Source of the DNA: Massilimicrobiota sp. An134
Lineage (GTDB): Bacteria > Bacillota_I > Bacilli_A > Erysipelotrichales > Coprobacillaceae
Assembly (NCBI RefSeq): GCF_002160815.1
Contig: NZ_NFLH01000006.1
Coordinates: 34,104 to 98,103 of the forward strand
DNA length: 64,000 nucleotides
Direction of reading: 5' to 3'
In this document: one piece after another, positions 16,430-24,292 of the stretch
Layout: the number at the start of each line of letters is the position of its first letter
How positions within the stretch are numbered: the stretch's first letter is position 1
Position numbers and translations under genes: made by a program
The notes under the pieces: model-generated
Seen by the model: the letters and a program-made list of their open reading frames with translations, nothing else
Database searches by the model: none
What the model was told of the DNA's origin: nothing

Positions 16430-16940
16430 ACTATATGGTGTTGTTCATGATTCAATTGTAGATGGGCCTGGTTTACGTTATACTCTATTTACACAAGGAT
16501 GCTTACATCATTGTCCTGGCTGTCATAATCCTCAAAGCTGGGATATAAATGGTGGATATGAAGAAGACATTGAAACTATTGTTGCTGATATTTTAAGCAA
16601 TCCACTTTTAGATGGTATAACCCTTTCTGGAGGTGAACCATTTTTACAAGTGAAGCCTTTGAAAATATTGGTTTCTCAAATCAAAGCTCAAACTTCTTTA
16701 CATATTATGATTTATAGTGGATATGTCTATGAAGACATTCTGAAACTTGGACAGGATGCCATTGATTTATTATCATTATGCGATACATTGGTAGATGGAC
16801 GTTTTGTATTATCACTACGTAGTTTAGAATTGATTTATAAAGGTTCATCTAATCAAAGAATCATAGACATTCATAAAAGCCTCCAACAAGGACGTGTTTA
16901 TGAACAAAAGGTGAGTGAATATGGAGAATTTATTGATTGA
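16410..16940 (+). CDS. nrdG: Anaerobic ribonucleotide reductase activating protein
   Basis: A radical SAM activase of about 176 residues that installs the glycyl radical in NrdD. It carries CLHHCPGC (CxxxCxxC), DGPGLRYTLFTQGC before it, and TLSGGEPFLQ after it. I start it at the ATG at 16410 (MESTKIRLYGVV), which lies inside the last codons of nrdD. The 20-base overlap points to translational coupling of the two subunits. The frame is open upstream to 16359, but that part is only a shadow of nrdD. Confidence 0.95.
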   Translation: MESTKIRLYGVVHDSIVDGPGLRYTLFTQGCLHHCPGCHNPQSWDINGGYEEDIETIVADILSNPLLDGITLSGGEPFLQVKPLKILVSQIKAQTSLHIMIYSGYVYEDILKLGQDAIDLLSLCDTLVDGRFVLSLRSLELIYKGSSNQRIIDIHKSLQQGRVYEQKVSEYGEFID

Positions 16941-16958
16941 ATAAATTCTCTTCTTTTT
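16924..16958 (+). terminator. Terminator overlapping the nrdG stop
   Basis: GAGAATTTATT (16924-16934), loop GATTG and AATAAATTCTC (16940-16950), then TTCTTTTT. The stem includes the last codons of nrdG. Confidence 0.85.
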
Positions 16959-17004
16959 ATAAAAGTTATTTTACTGTATAATAAAAAAGACAAGGAGGAC
17001 AAGT

Positions 17005-17787
17005 ATGAAGCCATTATTATGTTTTGATGTTGATGGTACATTAAGAGATAATGTTCATCATCAAGTGTCGTTATCAACACAAAAGGCGTTACGTCTATTA
17101 AAGAAAAATGGATATCATATGATTATTTCCTCAGGGCGAGGAATTGATTCATTAACACGAACAGGACTTATGGATATGTTTGAATGGGATGGATTTGTTT
17201 GTAATAATGGTCAGGTTGTTTTAGATGCCTATAAAAAAGAAATTTTTCACGCATCCATGGATCCTCAGGCCGTACAGGAAGTTTTATCTATAGCGAAACA
17301 ATATAATTATGCTGTGACATTAAAATCTAAGCAACGTATTATTTCTAAGGAACCTGATGAATATGTTTTGCAGACACAAAGATATTTTCAAAATCAGATT
17401 CCTCCAGTAGGAACATATTGTGGTCAAGAAGTCGATGCGATGATTGTATATGGACCACTTGGCTATGATTATGCACCTTTTCAAAAAGTATCTGGAGTTC
17501 ATGTTTTGCCTGGAGAATCTACATATGCTGATATTACAATTGCTGGATTATCAAAAGCAACAGGAATTCAAAAACTGATGCATTTATTAGGACTTCAGGA
17601 ATATATTGCTTTTGGAGATTCTTTAAACGATGTCGATATGTTTAAACATGCCTCTCAAAGTGTAGCAATGGGGCAAGGAAATGAAAAATTAAAATCTATC
17701 GCTACTTTTATTACAAAACCTATTGATGAAGATGGTATATATTATGCATGTCTTCAACTGGGATTGATTCAAGAAGGAGAGTTATAA
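17005..17787 (+). CDS. Cof-type HAD-IIB family phosphatase
   Basis: A 260-residue haloacid dehalogenase of the Cof/YidA type. Motif I is CFDVDGTLRDN at residues 5-15, motif II is MIISSGRGID, and the motif IV region is AFGDSLNDVDMFKHASQSVAMGQGNEKLKS near residue 205. The cap has the C2B layout. These enzymes hydrolyse sugar phosphates, flavin or pyridoxal phosphates; the substrate cannot be predicted. AAGGAGGA precedes the ATG. A small gene follows with a one-base overlap. Confidence 0.9.
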   Translation: MKPLLCFDVDGTLRDNVHHQVSLSTQKALRLLKKNGYHMIISSGRGIDSLTRTGLMDMFEWDGFVCNNGQVVLDAYKKEIFHASMDPQAVQEVLSIAKQYNYAVTLKSKQRIISKEPDEYVLQTQRYFQNQIPPVGTYCGQEVDAMIVYGPLGYDYAPFQKVSGVHVLPGESTYADITIAGLSKATGIQKLMHLLGLQEYIAFGDSLNDVDMFKHASQSVAMGQGNEKLKSIATFITKPIDEDGIYYACLQLGLIQEGEL

Positions 17788-18029
17788 TGACAAAAGAAGA
17801 AGCAACAAAAAAAGCGCATCAAATGAGCGCATATTTAGAAAGTGAGCAGGCTGATGAACAAACACATGATTTTGATGATTTATGGCAAAGTCTCTATGAT
17901 ATTTGTCAGCTGGCGACTTATGGAATTGTAGAATTAACGCCAGAAGAAATAAATGAAGCAATAGACTGGCTTAAAGAAACACAATCACTCACAAAATTAT
18001 ATCAGACAACAGAAATTTATTTTTCATAG
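17787..18029 (+). CDS. Small acidic hypothetical protein
   Basis: An 80-residue soluble, helical, acidic protein (MTKEEATKKAHQMSAYLESEQ, HDFDDLWQSLYDICQLATYGIVELTPEEINEAIDWLKETQ). I do not recognise it. Its ATG overlaps the stop of the HAD gene (TAATG), with GGAGAG upstream, and the dipeptidase gene starts 12 bases after its stop. It is therefore probably the middle gene of a three-gene operon. A longer in-frame reading from 17748 is only HAD shadow. Confidence 0.7.
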   Translation: MTKEEATKKAHQMSAYLESEQADEQTHDFDDLWQSLYDICQLATYGIVELTPEEINEAIDWLKETQSLTKLYQTTEIYFS

Positions 18030-18041
18030 GAGGGATTGGAA

Positions 18042-19031
18042 ATGAAAGTTGTTGATATGCATTGTGATACAATTTCTGAGATATATTTACAAAGACAATC
18101 AAATCAAGATATATCATTAAAACAGAATAACCTGAATATAAGTTTAGAAAAAATGCAACAAGGTGATTACCTTTTACAAAACTTTGCCATGTTTACACCT
18201 TTGCATAAAACTGATAATCCTTTTCAATATGCGCATGATCTGATAGACACTTTTTATCATGAAATGAATCAGTATTCAGATATGATAGGCGTCATTAAAA
18301 ATTATCAGGATATTATCAATAATATGGATCAGCATCGTATGAGTGCTATGTTAACGCTTGAAGAGGGTGCTGTTGTACAAAATGATCTTCACTATTTACA
18401 ACATTATTATGATTTAGGTGTGCGTATGATTACGCTCACATGGAATTTTTCTAATGGTATAGGTTATCCTAATTTTTCAAGAGATGATGACAATCATGGC
18501 TATCATGCCTGTGATACAAAAAATGGTTTAACTGAATTTGGCAAGGCATATGTTCAAGAATGTGAACGTTTAGGAATCATTATTGATGTTTCACATCTTT
18601 CAGACGCTGGATTTGAAGATGTTTATCGTTTGACTACTAAACCGTTTGTCGCTTCACATTCCAATGCGAGAAGTGTTTGTCCACATGCGCGTAATTTAAC
18701 TGATGAGATGATTTTAAAACTCGCAAGTCGTGGTGGAGTCATGGGGATGAATTATGCTGCTGACTTTTTAACAGAAAATGATGAAGAAAAGTGTTTATCA
18801 AAAATAGATGATATTGTCAAACACATTTTATATATTAAAAATTTAGCTGGTATTGACTGTATTGGTTTAGGAAGTGATTTTGATGGTATTCCACCATATT
18901 TAGAATTAAAAGATGCCTCTTATCTTCCAAAGTTAGAACAGGCATTAAAAGAAGCGGGATTATCATCGTTGGAGATTGAAAAAATATTCTTTAAAAATGT
19001 TTTGAGAGTTTATCAAGATATTCTTCAGTAA
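18042..19031 (+). CDS. Membrane dipeptidase (peptidase family M19)
   Basis: A 329-residue zinc dipeptidase of the renal dipeptidase family. VVDMHCDT at the N-terminus supplies the first metal ligands, MLTLEEGAVV holds the bridging Glu, and DVSHLSDAGF and ASHSNARSVCPHARNLTDEM hold the metal His residues, with LGSDFDGIP near the C-terminus. There is no signal peptide, so it should act in the cytosol on dipeptides (including D-containing ones in some relatives). The ATG at 18042 has AGGAGGG at the right distance; the TTG at 18036 lies too close to it. Confidence 0.92.
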   Translation: MKVVDMHCDTISEIYLQRQSNQDISLKQNNLNISLEKMQQGDYLLQNFAMFTPLHKTDNPFQYAHDLIDTFYHEMNQYSDMIGVIKNYQDIINNMDQHRMSAMLTLEEGAVVQNDLHYLQHYYDLGVRMITLTWNFSNGIGYPNFSRDDDNHGYHACDTKNGLTEFGKAYVQECERLGIIIDVSHLSDAGFEDVYRLTTKPFVASHSNARSVCPHARNLTDEMILKLASRGGVMGMNYAADFLTENDEEKCLSKIDDIVKHILYIKNLAGIDCIGLGSDFDGIPPYLELKDASYLPKLEQALKEAGLSSLEIEKIFFKNVLRVYQDILQ

Positions 19032-19034
19032 ATA

Positions 19035-19071
19035 AAAAAGCAGATAGGTGGGAGTCCTCATCTGCTTTTTT
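19035..19071 (+). terminator. Terminator after the dipeptidase gene
   Basis: AAAAAGCAGAT, a 14-nt loop and ATCTGCTTTTTT; perfect 11-bp stem with T run. Confidence 0.88.
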
Positions 19072-19100
19072 AATATCAGTTTGGGAAAGGATATCATGAA

Positions 19101-19140
19101 GTAGTCAAATTTGAAGGGAAAACAAATTATTTTTGACTAC
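19101..19140. repeat. Second hairpin in the intergenic region, function unknown
   Basis: GTAGTCAAA (19101-19109) pairs perfectly with TTTGACTAC (19132-19140), and inner TTTG/CAAA can pair with a bulge. It lies 30 bases beyond a strong terminator and about 110 bases upstream of the next promoter, so a terminator role would be redundant. It could be an operator or RNA element. Confidence 0.35.
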
Positions 19141-19248
19141 ACATATAATCTAACACATTATTTTGTATAAAATTTCATGCAATTGTCAAAAAATATGTGA
19201 TTGTTTTTGATGTTACATAAATGGGACTATATTTCATAAATCATTTTG

Positions 19249-19257
19249 TGATATAAT
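19249..19257 (+). promoter_or_regulatory. Extended -10 promoter for the lipoprotein/RpiR genes
   Basis: TGATATAAT: TATAAT at 19252-19257 with an upstream TG. It lies 34 bases before the lipoprotein start. Confidence 0.5.
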
Positions 19258-19290
19258 CATATAAAGTCGAAATATGGAGGTTAGCTCTTT

Positions 19291-19683
19291 ATGAAAAAGT
19301 GTGTAATGTTTTTGATATGTGTGTTTTTGTTGGTAGGTTGTCAAGTTCATTCCTCACAACCTCTATCATCTCAATCTCATGAAAAACCACTTGATAGAAA
19401 AGTTTATCAATATCATGATTATCTTTTATATATTTATGAAAACGATGAAAAGCAAAAGGGTTTTACTTTTGAATTTGAACTCAATCAATCTGGAATCGGG
19501 GATTTTGCTACTTATCAGGATGATTCTCATCAACAGGCAACATGTATACTATCTCATCAAAAAGACTGCCAATTGACATTTACTTTTGGCAAGGATTATG
19601 TTATTGTGAAAACAACTGATGAAGAAAATTATTTGAGTGCTGATTTGTCTGGACATTATGTATTACAGGAGGATTTATCGTGA
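19291..19683 (+). CDS. Small putative lipoprotein
   Basis: A 130-residue protein with a type II signal peptide (MKKCVMFLICVFLLVGCQ; lipobox LVGC, lipidated Cys17). The mature part is hydrophilic and probably beta-rich. No family is recognised. GGAGG precedes the ATG. Its TGA overlaps the GTG of the RpiR regulator (GTGA), so the two are translationally coupled. That is an odd pairing for a surface lipoprotein and suggests a shared function. Confidence 0.75.
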   Translation: MKKCVMFLICVFLLVGCQVHSSQPLSSQSHEKPLDRKVYQYHDYLLYIYENDEKQKGFTFEFELNQSGIGDFATYQDDSHQQATCILSHQKDCQLTFTFGKDYVIVKTTDEENYLSADLSGHYVLQEDLS

Positions 19684-20504
19684 AGAATTTGTTTTATAGA
19701 CTGATTATCTTTTTAGATACAGCTCAAGAAAATGATACCAATTATAATATTGCCTGGTTCATGGCTAATAATTTTTATCGTATTGCGAATATGCGTATTA
19801 GTGAGTTGGCCGCAGAATGTTTTGTTTCACCAGCAACGATTTCACGTTTTTGTCGTGCTTTAGGCTATGAAAATTTTGCGCATCTTAAACAGGAATGTTA
19901 TACATTCCATTCACATGATAAAAAATTTAATAATCTTATTAATATTTCACTCGAAACAATGAAGGATTCTCCTTTACAGGCAACGCAACAATATATCCAA
20001 CAAGTCATTCAATACATTTCTGACTTACCAAAGCTTTTAGATTGGAATGAAGTTGATGCAATCTTAAAATTAATTCATGATAGTGAATCAGTTGCTTTTT
20101 TTGGTACACAATTTTCACAAAGTGCAGCTTTACACTTACAAACAGATTTACTGATGTTAGAAAAGTTTACAATGGCATATATGGATTCTTCACGACAGCT
20201 AGAATGTGCAAAACAATTAAATCAAAACAGTGTAGCAATTATTATGACTGTTAATGGATATTTCGCAAACAGTAATGCAAAGATTTTACAGTATATAAAA
20301 AAATCAGGATGTCAGGTTGTTTTGATGACTTGTCATCCACAGTTGGATTTAAAAATACCAGTTCATCATAAGTTAGTATTAGGTCAATCTAAAAACAGAA
20401 AAACAGGTAAACATAGTTTGTTAACTGCAGTAGAACTTATGTCACTGAGATATTATTGTTTATATTATCCTTCACTTCAAGAATTAAAGGGGCATCTTCT
20501 TTAA
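19680..20504 (+). CDS. MurR/RpiR family transcriptional regulator (first of two around fumarase)
   Basis: A 274-residue regulator. The N-terminal RpiR helix-turn-helix (ISELAAECFVSPATISRFCRALGYENFAHLK, residues 38-68) is clear. The C-terminal domain keeps the SIS fold in outline (VAFFGTQFSQSAALHLQTDLLMLEK, VAIIMTVNGYFANSNAKILQYIKKSG), but the canonical S-G-x-T phosphosugar loop is replaced by VNGYFANS, so the effector may not be a sugar phosphate. It starts with GTG behind AGGAGG. The genes downstream (fumarase alpha and beta) suggest it responds to an organic acid or related metabolite; this is inference. Confidence 0.87.
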   Translation: MKNLFYRLIIFLDTAQENDTNYNIAWFMANNFYRIANMRISELAAECFVSPATISRFCRALGYENFAHLKQECYTFHSHDKKFNNLINISLETMKDSPLQATQQYIQQVIQYISDLPKLLDWNEVDAILKLIHDSESVAFFGTQFSQSAALHLQTDLLMLEKFTMAYMDSSRQLECAKQLNQNSVAIIMTVNGYFANSNAKILQYIKKSGCQVVLMTCHPQLDLKIPVHHKLVLGQSKNRKTGKHSLLTAVELMSLRYYCLYYPSLQELKGHLL

Positions 20505-20569
20505 TTCTTTTTTTCTTGTGGTAGGATAGAAAATTATATATAATAAACATAATAAAAGAAGGTGAAAAC

Positions 20570-21412
20570 ATGAGGGAAATAAAACAGGAAGATATTATAC
20601 AGGCAGTCAAAACATTATGCATAGAGGCTAATTATCAATTGCCTCAAGATGTTCGAAATGCGATTGATCAGGCAAGTCAAATAGAAGATGGTCAATTGGC
20701 TAAACAGACATTATCTATTTTAAAAGAAAATGCAAAAATGGCTCAATCATTGTCAGTCCCTATCTGTCAGGATACAGGGATGGCTTGTTTATTTGTTGAA
20801 ATAGGACAAGATGTTCATGTGCAGGGATCTTTACAGGATGCTTTACAGGAAGGTGTTCGACAGGGATATCAGGAAGGATATTTAAGAAAAAGTGTTGTTG
20901 ATGATCCTGTTTTTGATCGAATCAATACAAAAGATAACACACCTGCCTTGATTCACTATGAAATTGTGGAAGGTGACAAATTGAAAATCATTGTTGCTCC
21001 AAAAGGTTTTGGTAGTGAAAATATGAGTCAGGTCAAAATGCTCAAACCAAGTGATGGGGTAGAAGGAATTAAAGATTTTGTTTTAAAAGTTGTTGAAGAA
21101 GCAGGACCTAATGCTTGTCCTCCTATGGTGATTGGAGTTGGTATTGGAGGTTCTTTTGATTATGTCACATATCTTGCGAAAAAAGCGATGCTCAGAGATA
21201 TAGGAACACATCATAGTGATTTACGATATCAACAATTAGAAGAAGAATTATTAGAAAAAATTAATCAGTTAGGTATTGGACCAGCTGGCTATGGAGGGAA
21301 AACAACAGCTTTGTCATTGAATATTGAGACATATCCAACGCATATTGCAGGAATGCCAGTTGCTGTTTCTATCTGCTGTCATGTTGCCAGACATAAGGAG
21401 GTTATTTTATGA
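20570..21412 (+). CDS. Class I fumarate hydratase (or L-tartrate dehydratase), alpha subunit
   Basis: A 280-residue 4Fe-4S hydro-lyase subunit. PICQDTGMACLFVEIG holds the first cluster Cys; GPNACPPMVIGVGIGGSFDYV and a late Cys pair in VSICCHVARHKE supply further candidates. LGIGPAGYGGKTTALSLNIE is a family signature. It is expected to interconvert fumarate and malate in anaerobic central metabolism. The same fold serves L(+)-tartrate dehydratase, which cannot be excluded from sequence. Its final codon overlaps the beta-subunit start (ATGA). Confidence 0.92.
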   Translation: MREIKQEDIIQAVKTLCIEANYQLPQDVRNAIDQASQIEDGQLAKQTLSILKENAKMAQSLSVPICQDTGMACLFVEIGQDVHVQGSLQDALQEGVRQGYQEGYLRKSVVDDPVFDRINTKDNTPALIHYEIVEGDKLKIIVAPKGFGSENMSQVKMLKPSDGVEGIKDFVLKVVEEAGPNACPPMVIGVGIGGSFDYVTYLAKKAMLRDIGTHHSDLRYQQLEEELLEKINQLGIGPAGYGGKTTALSLNIETYPTHIAGMPVAVSICCHVARHKEVIL

Positions 21413-21978
21413 TTAAACATATGACAACACCTTTGACGCAATCACAGGCTCTTGCCTTGCAAGCTGGCGATCAGGTTTTATTATCAGGTGTTATTTATAC
21501 TGCCAGAGATGCGGCACATAAACGCTTGGTGGCTTTAATAGAAAAGGGAGAAGAATTACCCTTTGATGTTAAAGATCAAATTATATATTATGTTGGACCT
21601 ACTCCAGCAAAACCAGGACATGTTTTTGGCAGTGGGGGACCGACAACATCTGGACGCATGGATGCTTATGCGAAAGCACTTATGCAGCTAGGTTTGCGTG
21701 GAATGATTGGTAAAGGCTACCGTCAAGATCATGTCAAACAAGCTATTATGGACTATCAGAGTATTTATTTTGGAGCAATTGGAGGAGCAGGCGCTTATAT
21801 TGGACAATGTATTCAATCTTGTGAAGTCATTGCTTTTGAGGATTTAGGGCCTGAAGCTATTCGTCGTTTAGTAGTCAAAGATTTACCTTTAACTGTTGTG
21901 ATTGACTGCTATGGACATGATTTATATGAAATGGGTAGAAGTCAGTATTTAAAGGAGCATAACCATGACAATTCATGA
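21409..21978 (+). CDS. Class I fumarate hydratase (or L-tartrate dehydratase), beta subunit
   Basis: A 189-residue beta subunit that completes the split class I enzyme. GDQVLLSGVIYTARDAAHKRL is the substrate-binding signature. It is followed by YYVGPTPAKPGHVFGSGGPTTSGRMD and LGLRGMIGKGYR, then GAIGGAGAYIGQCIQS. Length is typical. AAGGAGGT lies in the end of the alpha gene. The next gene, a second RpiR regulator, starts 14 bases before this one ends. Confidence 0.92.
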   Translation: MIKHMTTPLTQSQALALQAGDQVLLSGVIYTARDAAHKRLVALIEKGEELPFDVKDQIIYYVGPTPAKPGHVFGSGGPTTSGRMDAYAKALMQLGLRGMIGKGYRQDHVKQAIMDYQSIYFGAIGGAGAYIGQCIQSCEVIAFEDLGPEAIRRLVVKDLPLTVVIDCYGHDLYEMGRSQYLKEHNHDNS

Positions 21979-22789
21979 TTATAATGAAGTTGATATTTTA
22001 TATACTCTGATGTCTTATGTGAATGTTTCTTCACCTCAAGACATGTATTATGCGATTGCTCATACTATTTTAACTCATATAGATCAGATTCCAAGTATCA
22101 GTATTAATGATTTGGCAGACCTTTGTTATACCTCTCCAGCAACGATCTCACGTTTTTGTAAAGATATGAATTGTAAAAGCTTTGTGAATTTTAAAAACGA
22201 AATTGCTATAGCTTTAGAAATTGCACGCAATGAAATTCATTTATCAACTCAGGATGCTCAAAAAGTTTCGGAAGATCCTGATTATTTAAAAAAGAAAATG
22301 TATCATGAAGCAATGGAGTCTTTGGCACTTGTTGAAAAATCTATTGATATGAAAGATATTGATCGTATTTGTGAAATGATATACCAGGCTAAAAAAGTAC
22401 ATATGTTGGGTTATCAGTTTAACAAGATTATATCTAATGATTTTCAAATGAAGATGCTAAAACATCGTAAATTTGTTTATGCGTTTGTTGAACGTGGTGA
22501 TGAAATTCAAAGATTGGATATTATAGATAAAGATAGTCTGGTTATTATTATTACTGTTCGTGCCAGAGAACAGCTGATGAAAGCATTAATAGATAAAATT
22601 AAGGAACATCATCCAAAGATTTTATTATTAACAATGAATCAGACATATCAAAATGATGATATAGATTGGATTTATCGTATTGATGGTACTGAAAGTCAAT
22701 ACAGTGAATCTTCATTACAGGGAACAATGAATTTTTTAAGTTTATTGAATTTAATATATGTTCGATATGGATTGTTATATCGAGAATAG
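21965..22789 (+). CDS. MurR/RpiR family transcriptional regulator (second of two around fumarase)
   Basis: A 274-residue paralogue-like regulator. The helix-turn-helix is SINDLADLCYTSPATISRFCKDMNCKSFVNFKNE (about 45-75), very close to the corresponding region of the gene at 19680. The C-terminal SIS-like part (VHMLGYQFNKIISNDFQMKML, LVIIITVRAREQLMKALIDKI) again lacks the usual S-G-x-T loop. It overlaps the fumarase beta gene by 14 bases, so it is made with the enzyme. Two members of the same family in one operon could act as a heteromer or sense two metabolites. Confidence 0.87.
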   Translation: MTIHDYNEVDILYTLMSYVNVSSPQDMYYAIAHTILTHIDQIPSISINDLADLCYTSPATISRFCKDMNCKSFVNFKNEIAIALEIARNEIHLSTQDAQKVSEDPDYLKKKMYHEAMESLALVEKSIDMKDIDRICEMIYQAKKVHMLGYQFNKIISNDFQMKMLKHRKFVYAFVERGDEIQRLDIIDKDSLVIIITVRAREQLMKALIDKIKEHHPKILLLTMNQTYQNDDIDWIYRIDGTESQYSESSLQGTMNFLSLLNLIYVRYGLLYRE

Positions 22790-22797
22790 GAGAAAGT

Positions 22798-23814
22798 ATG
22801 TATAGTTTTTTAAATGATTATAGTGAAGGAGCACATCCTCAAATTTTAGAAGCATTAAATCAGACAAATCTGATTCAGACTGTTGGTTATGGTAAAGATG
22901 AATATTGTCATCTGGCTCAAAAAGTCATTAAAGAACGTATTCATAATGAACAGGCTGATGTTCATTTTCTTGTTGGTGGAACACAAACAAATATGTTAAT
23001 GATTTCATATGCTTTGAAACATTATCAGGCTGTTATTGCCTGTGATGAAGGACATATTCAGGTTCATGAAACGGGTGCTGTTGAAGGAGCAGGACATAAG
23101 ATTTTAACACGTCCACATGTCCATGGTAAAGTGACATGTCAAATGATTGAAGACATTTGTCAGCAACATACAGATGAACATATGGTTCAACCTCGTATGG
23201 TTTATATTTCTCAAACAACAGAATTAGGAACTTATTATACGCGTGATGAATTAAAAGCACTTTATGAAGTCACAAGAAAATATGATTTATATCTATTCTT
23301 AGATGGAGCAAGACTTGGAAGTGCTCTGGTTTTACCAGATGCTCCAACGCTTGAAGAAATTGCACAATATGTTGATGCCTTTTATATCGGTGGAACAAAA
23401 ATGGGTGCTTTGTTTGGGGAAGCTCTCGTTATTATTCATGATGATTTAAAACCTCAATTTCGTTATCATATGAAAAATAAAGGGGCTATGTTAGCAAAAG
23501 GACGATTGTTGGGCATTCAATTTTATGAATTGTTTAAAGATCATTTATATGAAGATATTGGTCTTCATGAAAATCGAATGGCTGATATGATACGTCAGGC
23601 ATTGATTAAAAAAGGAATTCCACTTTATGAGCCTTCTGCCACTAATCAGATTTTTGTGGATTTACCACAAAATGCTTTAGAGGCTATTGAAAAGGAGTTT
23701 ATGGTGACGCATATGGGAGCTATTCCTGGTGGTGAGCGCGTACGTATTGTCACTTCATGGGCAACTTCTCAAGAAGCTGTATTATCGTTTGTTTCGCTTA
23801 TTGAAAATCTTTGA
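22798..23814 (+). CDS. Low-specificity threonine aldolase-like PLP enzyme
   Basis: A 338-residue fold-type I PLP enzyme of the beta-eliminating lyase group. NDYSEGAHPQILEAL, GYGKDEYCHLAQKVI, FLVGGTQTNMLMISY, HIQVHETGAVEGAGHKI, LFLDGARLGSAL (Asp pairing with the PLP ring) and YIGGTKMGALFGEA (the PLP lysine) are all in place. It is expected to split threonine or allo-threonine to glycine and acetaldehyde. It follows the second RpiR gene by eight bases with AGGAGA as site, so it completes the operon. A related aromatic or 3-hydroxy amino acid substrate is possible. Confidence 0.9.
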   Translation: MYSFLNDYSEGAHPQILEALNQTNLIQTVGYGKDEYCHLAQKVIKERIHNEQADVHFLVGGTQTNMLMISYALKHYQAVIACDEGHIQVHETGAVEGAGHKILTRPHVHGKVTCQMIEDICQQHTDEHMVQPRMVYISQTTELGTYYTRDELKALYEVTRKYDLYLFLDGARLGSALVLPDAPTLEEIAQYVDAFYIGGTKMGALFGEALVIIHDDLKPQFRYHMKNKGAMLAKGRLLGIQFYELFKDHLYEDIGLHENRMADMIRQALIKKGIPLYEPSATNQIFVDLPQNALEAIEKEFMVTHMGAIPGGERVRIVTSWATSQEAVLSFVSLIENL

Positions 23815-23834
23815 TGGAAGATAGACGATTGCAC

Positions 23835-23884
23835 TGTACAAGACATGAGACTTGTATTATAATAAGCTCTAGGGAATACCCTAA
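23835..23884 (+). promoter_or_regulatory. Promoter and leader hairpin of the HU gene
   Basis: TGTACA (23835-23840), a 17-bp spacer and TATAAT (23858-23863). Just after the expected start lies the perfect small hairpin TAGGG-AATA-CCCTA (23871-23884), which would cap the 5' end of the mRNA and could stabilise it. Confidence 0.5.
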
Positions 23885-23909
23885 TATACATAGAAATGGA
23901 GATTATAGT

Positions 23910-24188
23910 ATGAATAAAAATGAATTATTAGAAAAAGTTTCTTTAGCATCAGGTTTAACAAAAAAAGAATCTGAAGCTGCAATTAATGCTTTTTTAGAAA
24001 CTTTAACTGATGTATTAAAAGCAGGAGATAAGATTTCTTTAAAAGGTTTTGGAACTTTTGAAGTTCGTACAAGAGAAGCTAGAATGGGACGTAACCCAAG
24101 AACTGGTGAAACAATGGAAATCGCTGCTAGTAAAGTTCCTGCATTTAAAGCAAGTTCAGCTTTAAAGAATGTTGTTAATGGTAAATAA
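23910..24188 (+). CDS. hup: HU family DNA-binding protein
   Basis: A 92-residue nucleoid protein: MNKNELLEKVSLASGLTKKE, then LKGFGTFEVRTREARMGRNPRTGE, which is the DNA-embracing beta arm, and AFKASSALKNVV. All family landmarks are present. I start it at the ATG at 23910 after AAATGGAG; the frame is open further upstream, but that part overlaps the preceding gene's end and is not HU-like. Confidence 0.96.
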   Translation: MNKNELLEKVSLASGLTKKESEAAINAFLETLTDVLKAGDKISLKGFGTFEVRTREARMGRNPRTGETMEIAASKVPAFKASSALKNVVNGK

Positions 24189-24194
24189 TGAGAT

Positions 24195-24222
24195 AAAAAA
24201 GCTGTGATGACAGCTTTTTTTT
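24195..24222 (+). terminator. Terminator after the HU gene
   Basis: AAAAAAGCTGT, loop GATG, ACAGCTTTTTTTT; perfect stem just after the stop. Confidence 0.9.
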
Positions 24223-24249
24223 ATTTTAAGAAATGATTCAACATAATAA

Positions 24250-24286
24250 TAAAAAACCTATAAAGATTTGATTAATCTTTATAGGT
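24250..24286 (-). terminator. Terminator of pduL (minus strand)
   Basis: ACCTATAAAGATT (24256-24268), loop TGATT, AATCTTTATAGGT (24274-24286). On the minus strand a T run follows, seven bases after the pduL stop. Confidence 0.88.
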
Positions 24287-24292
24287 ATTATT

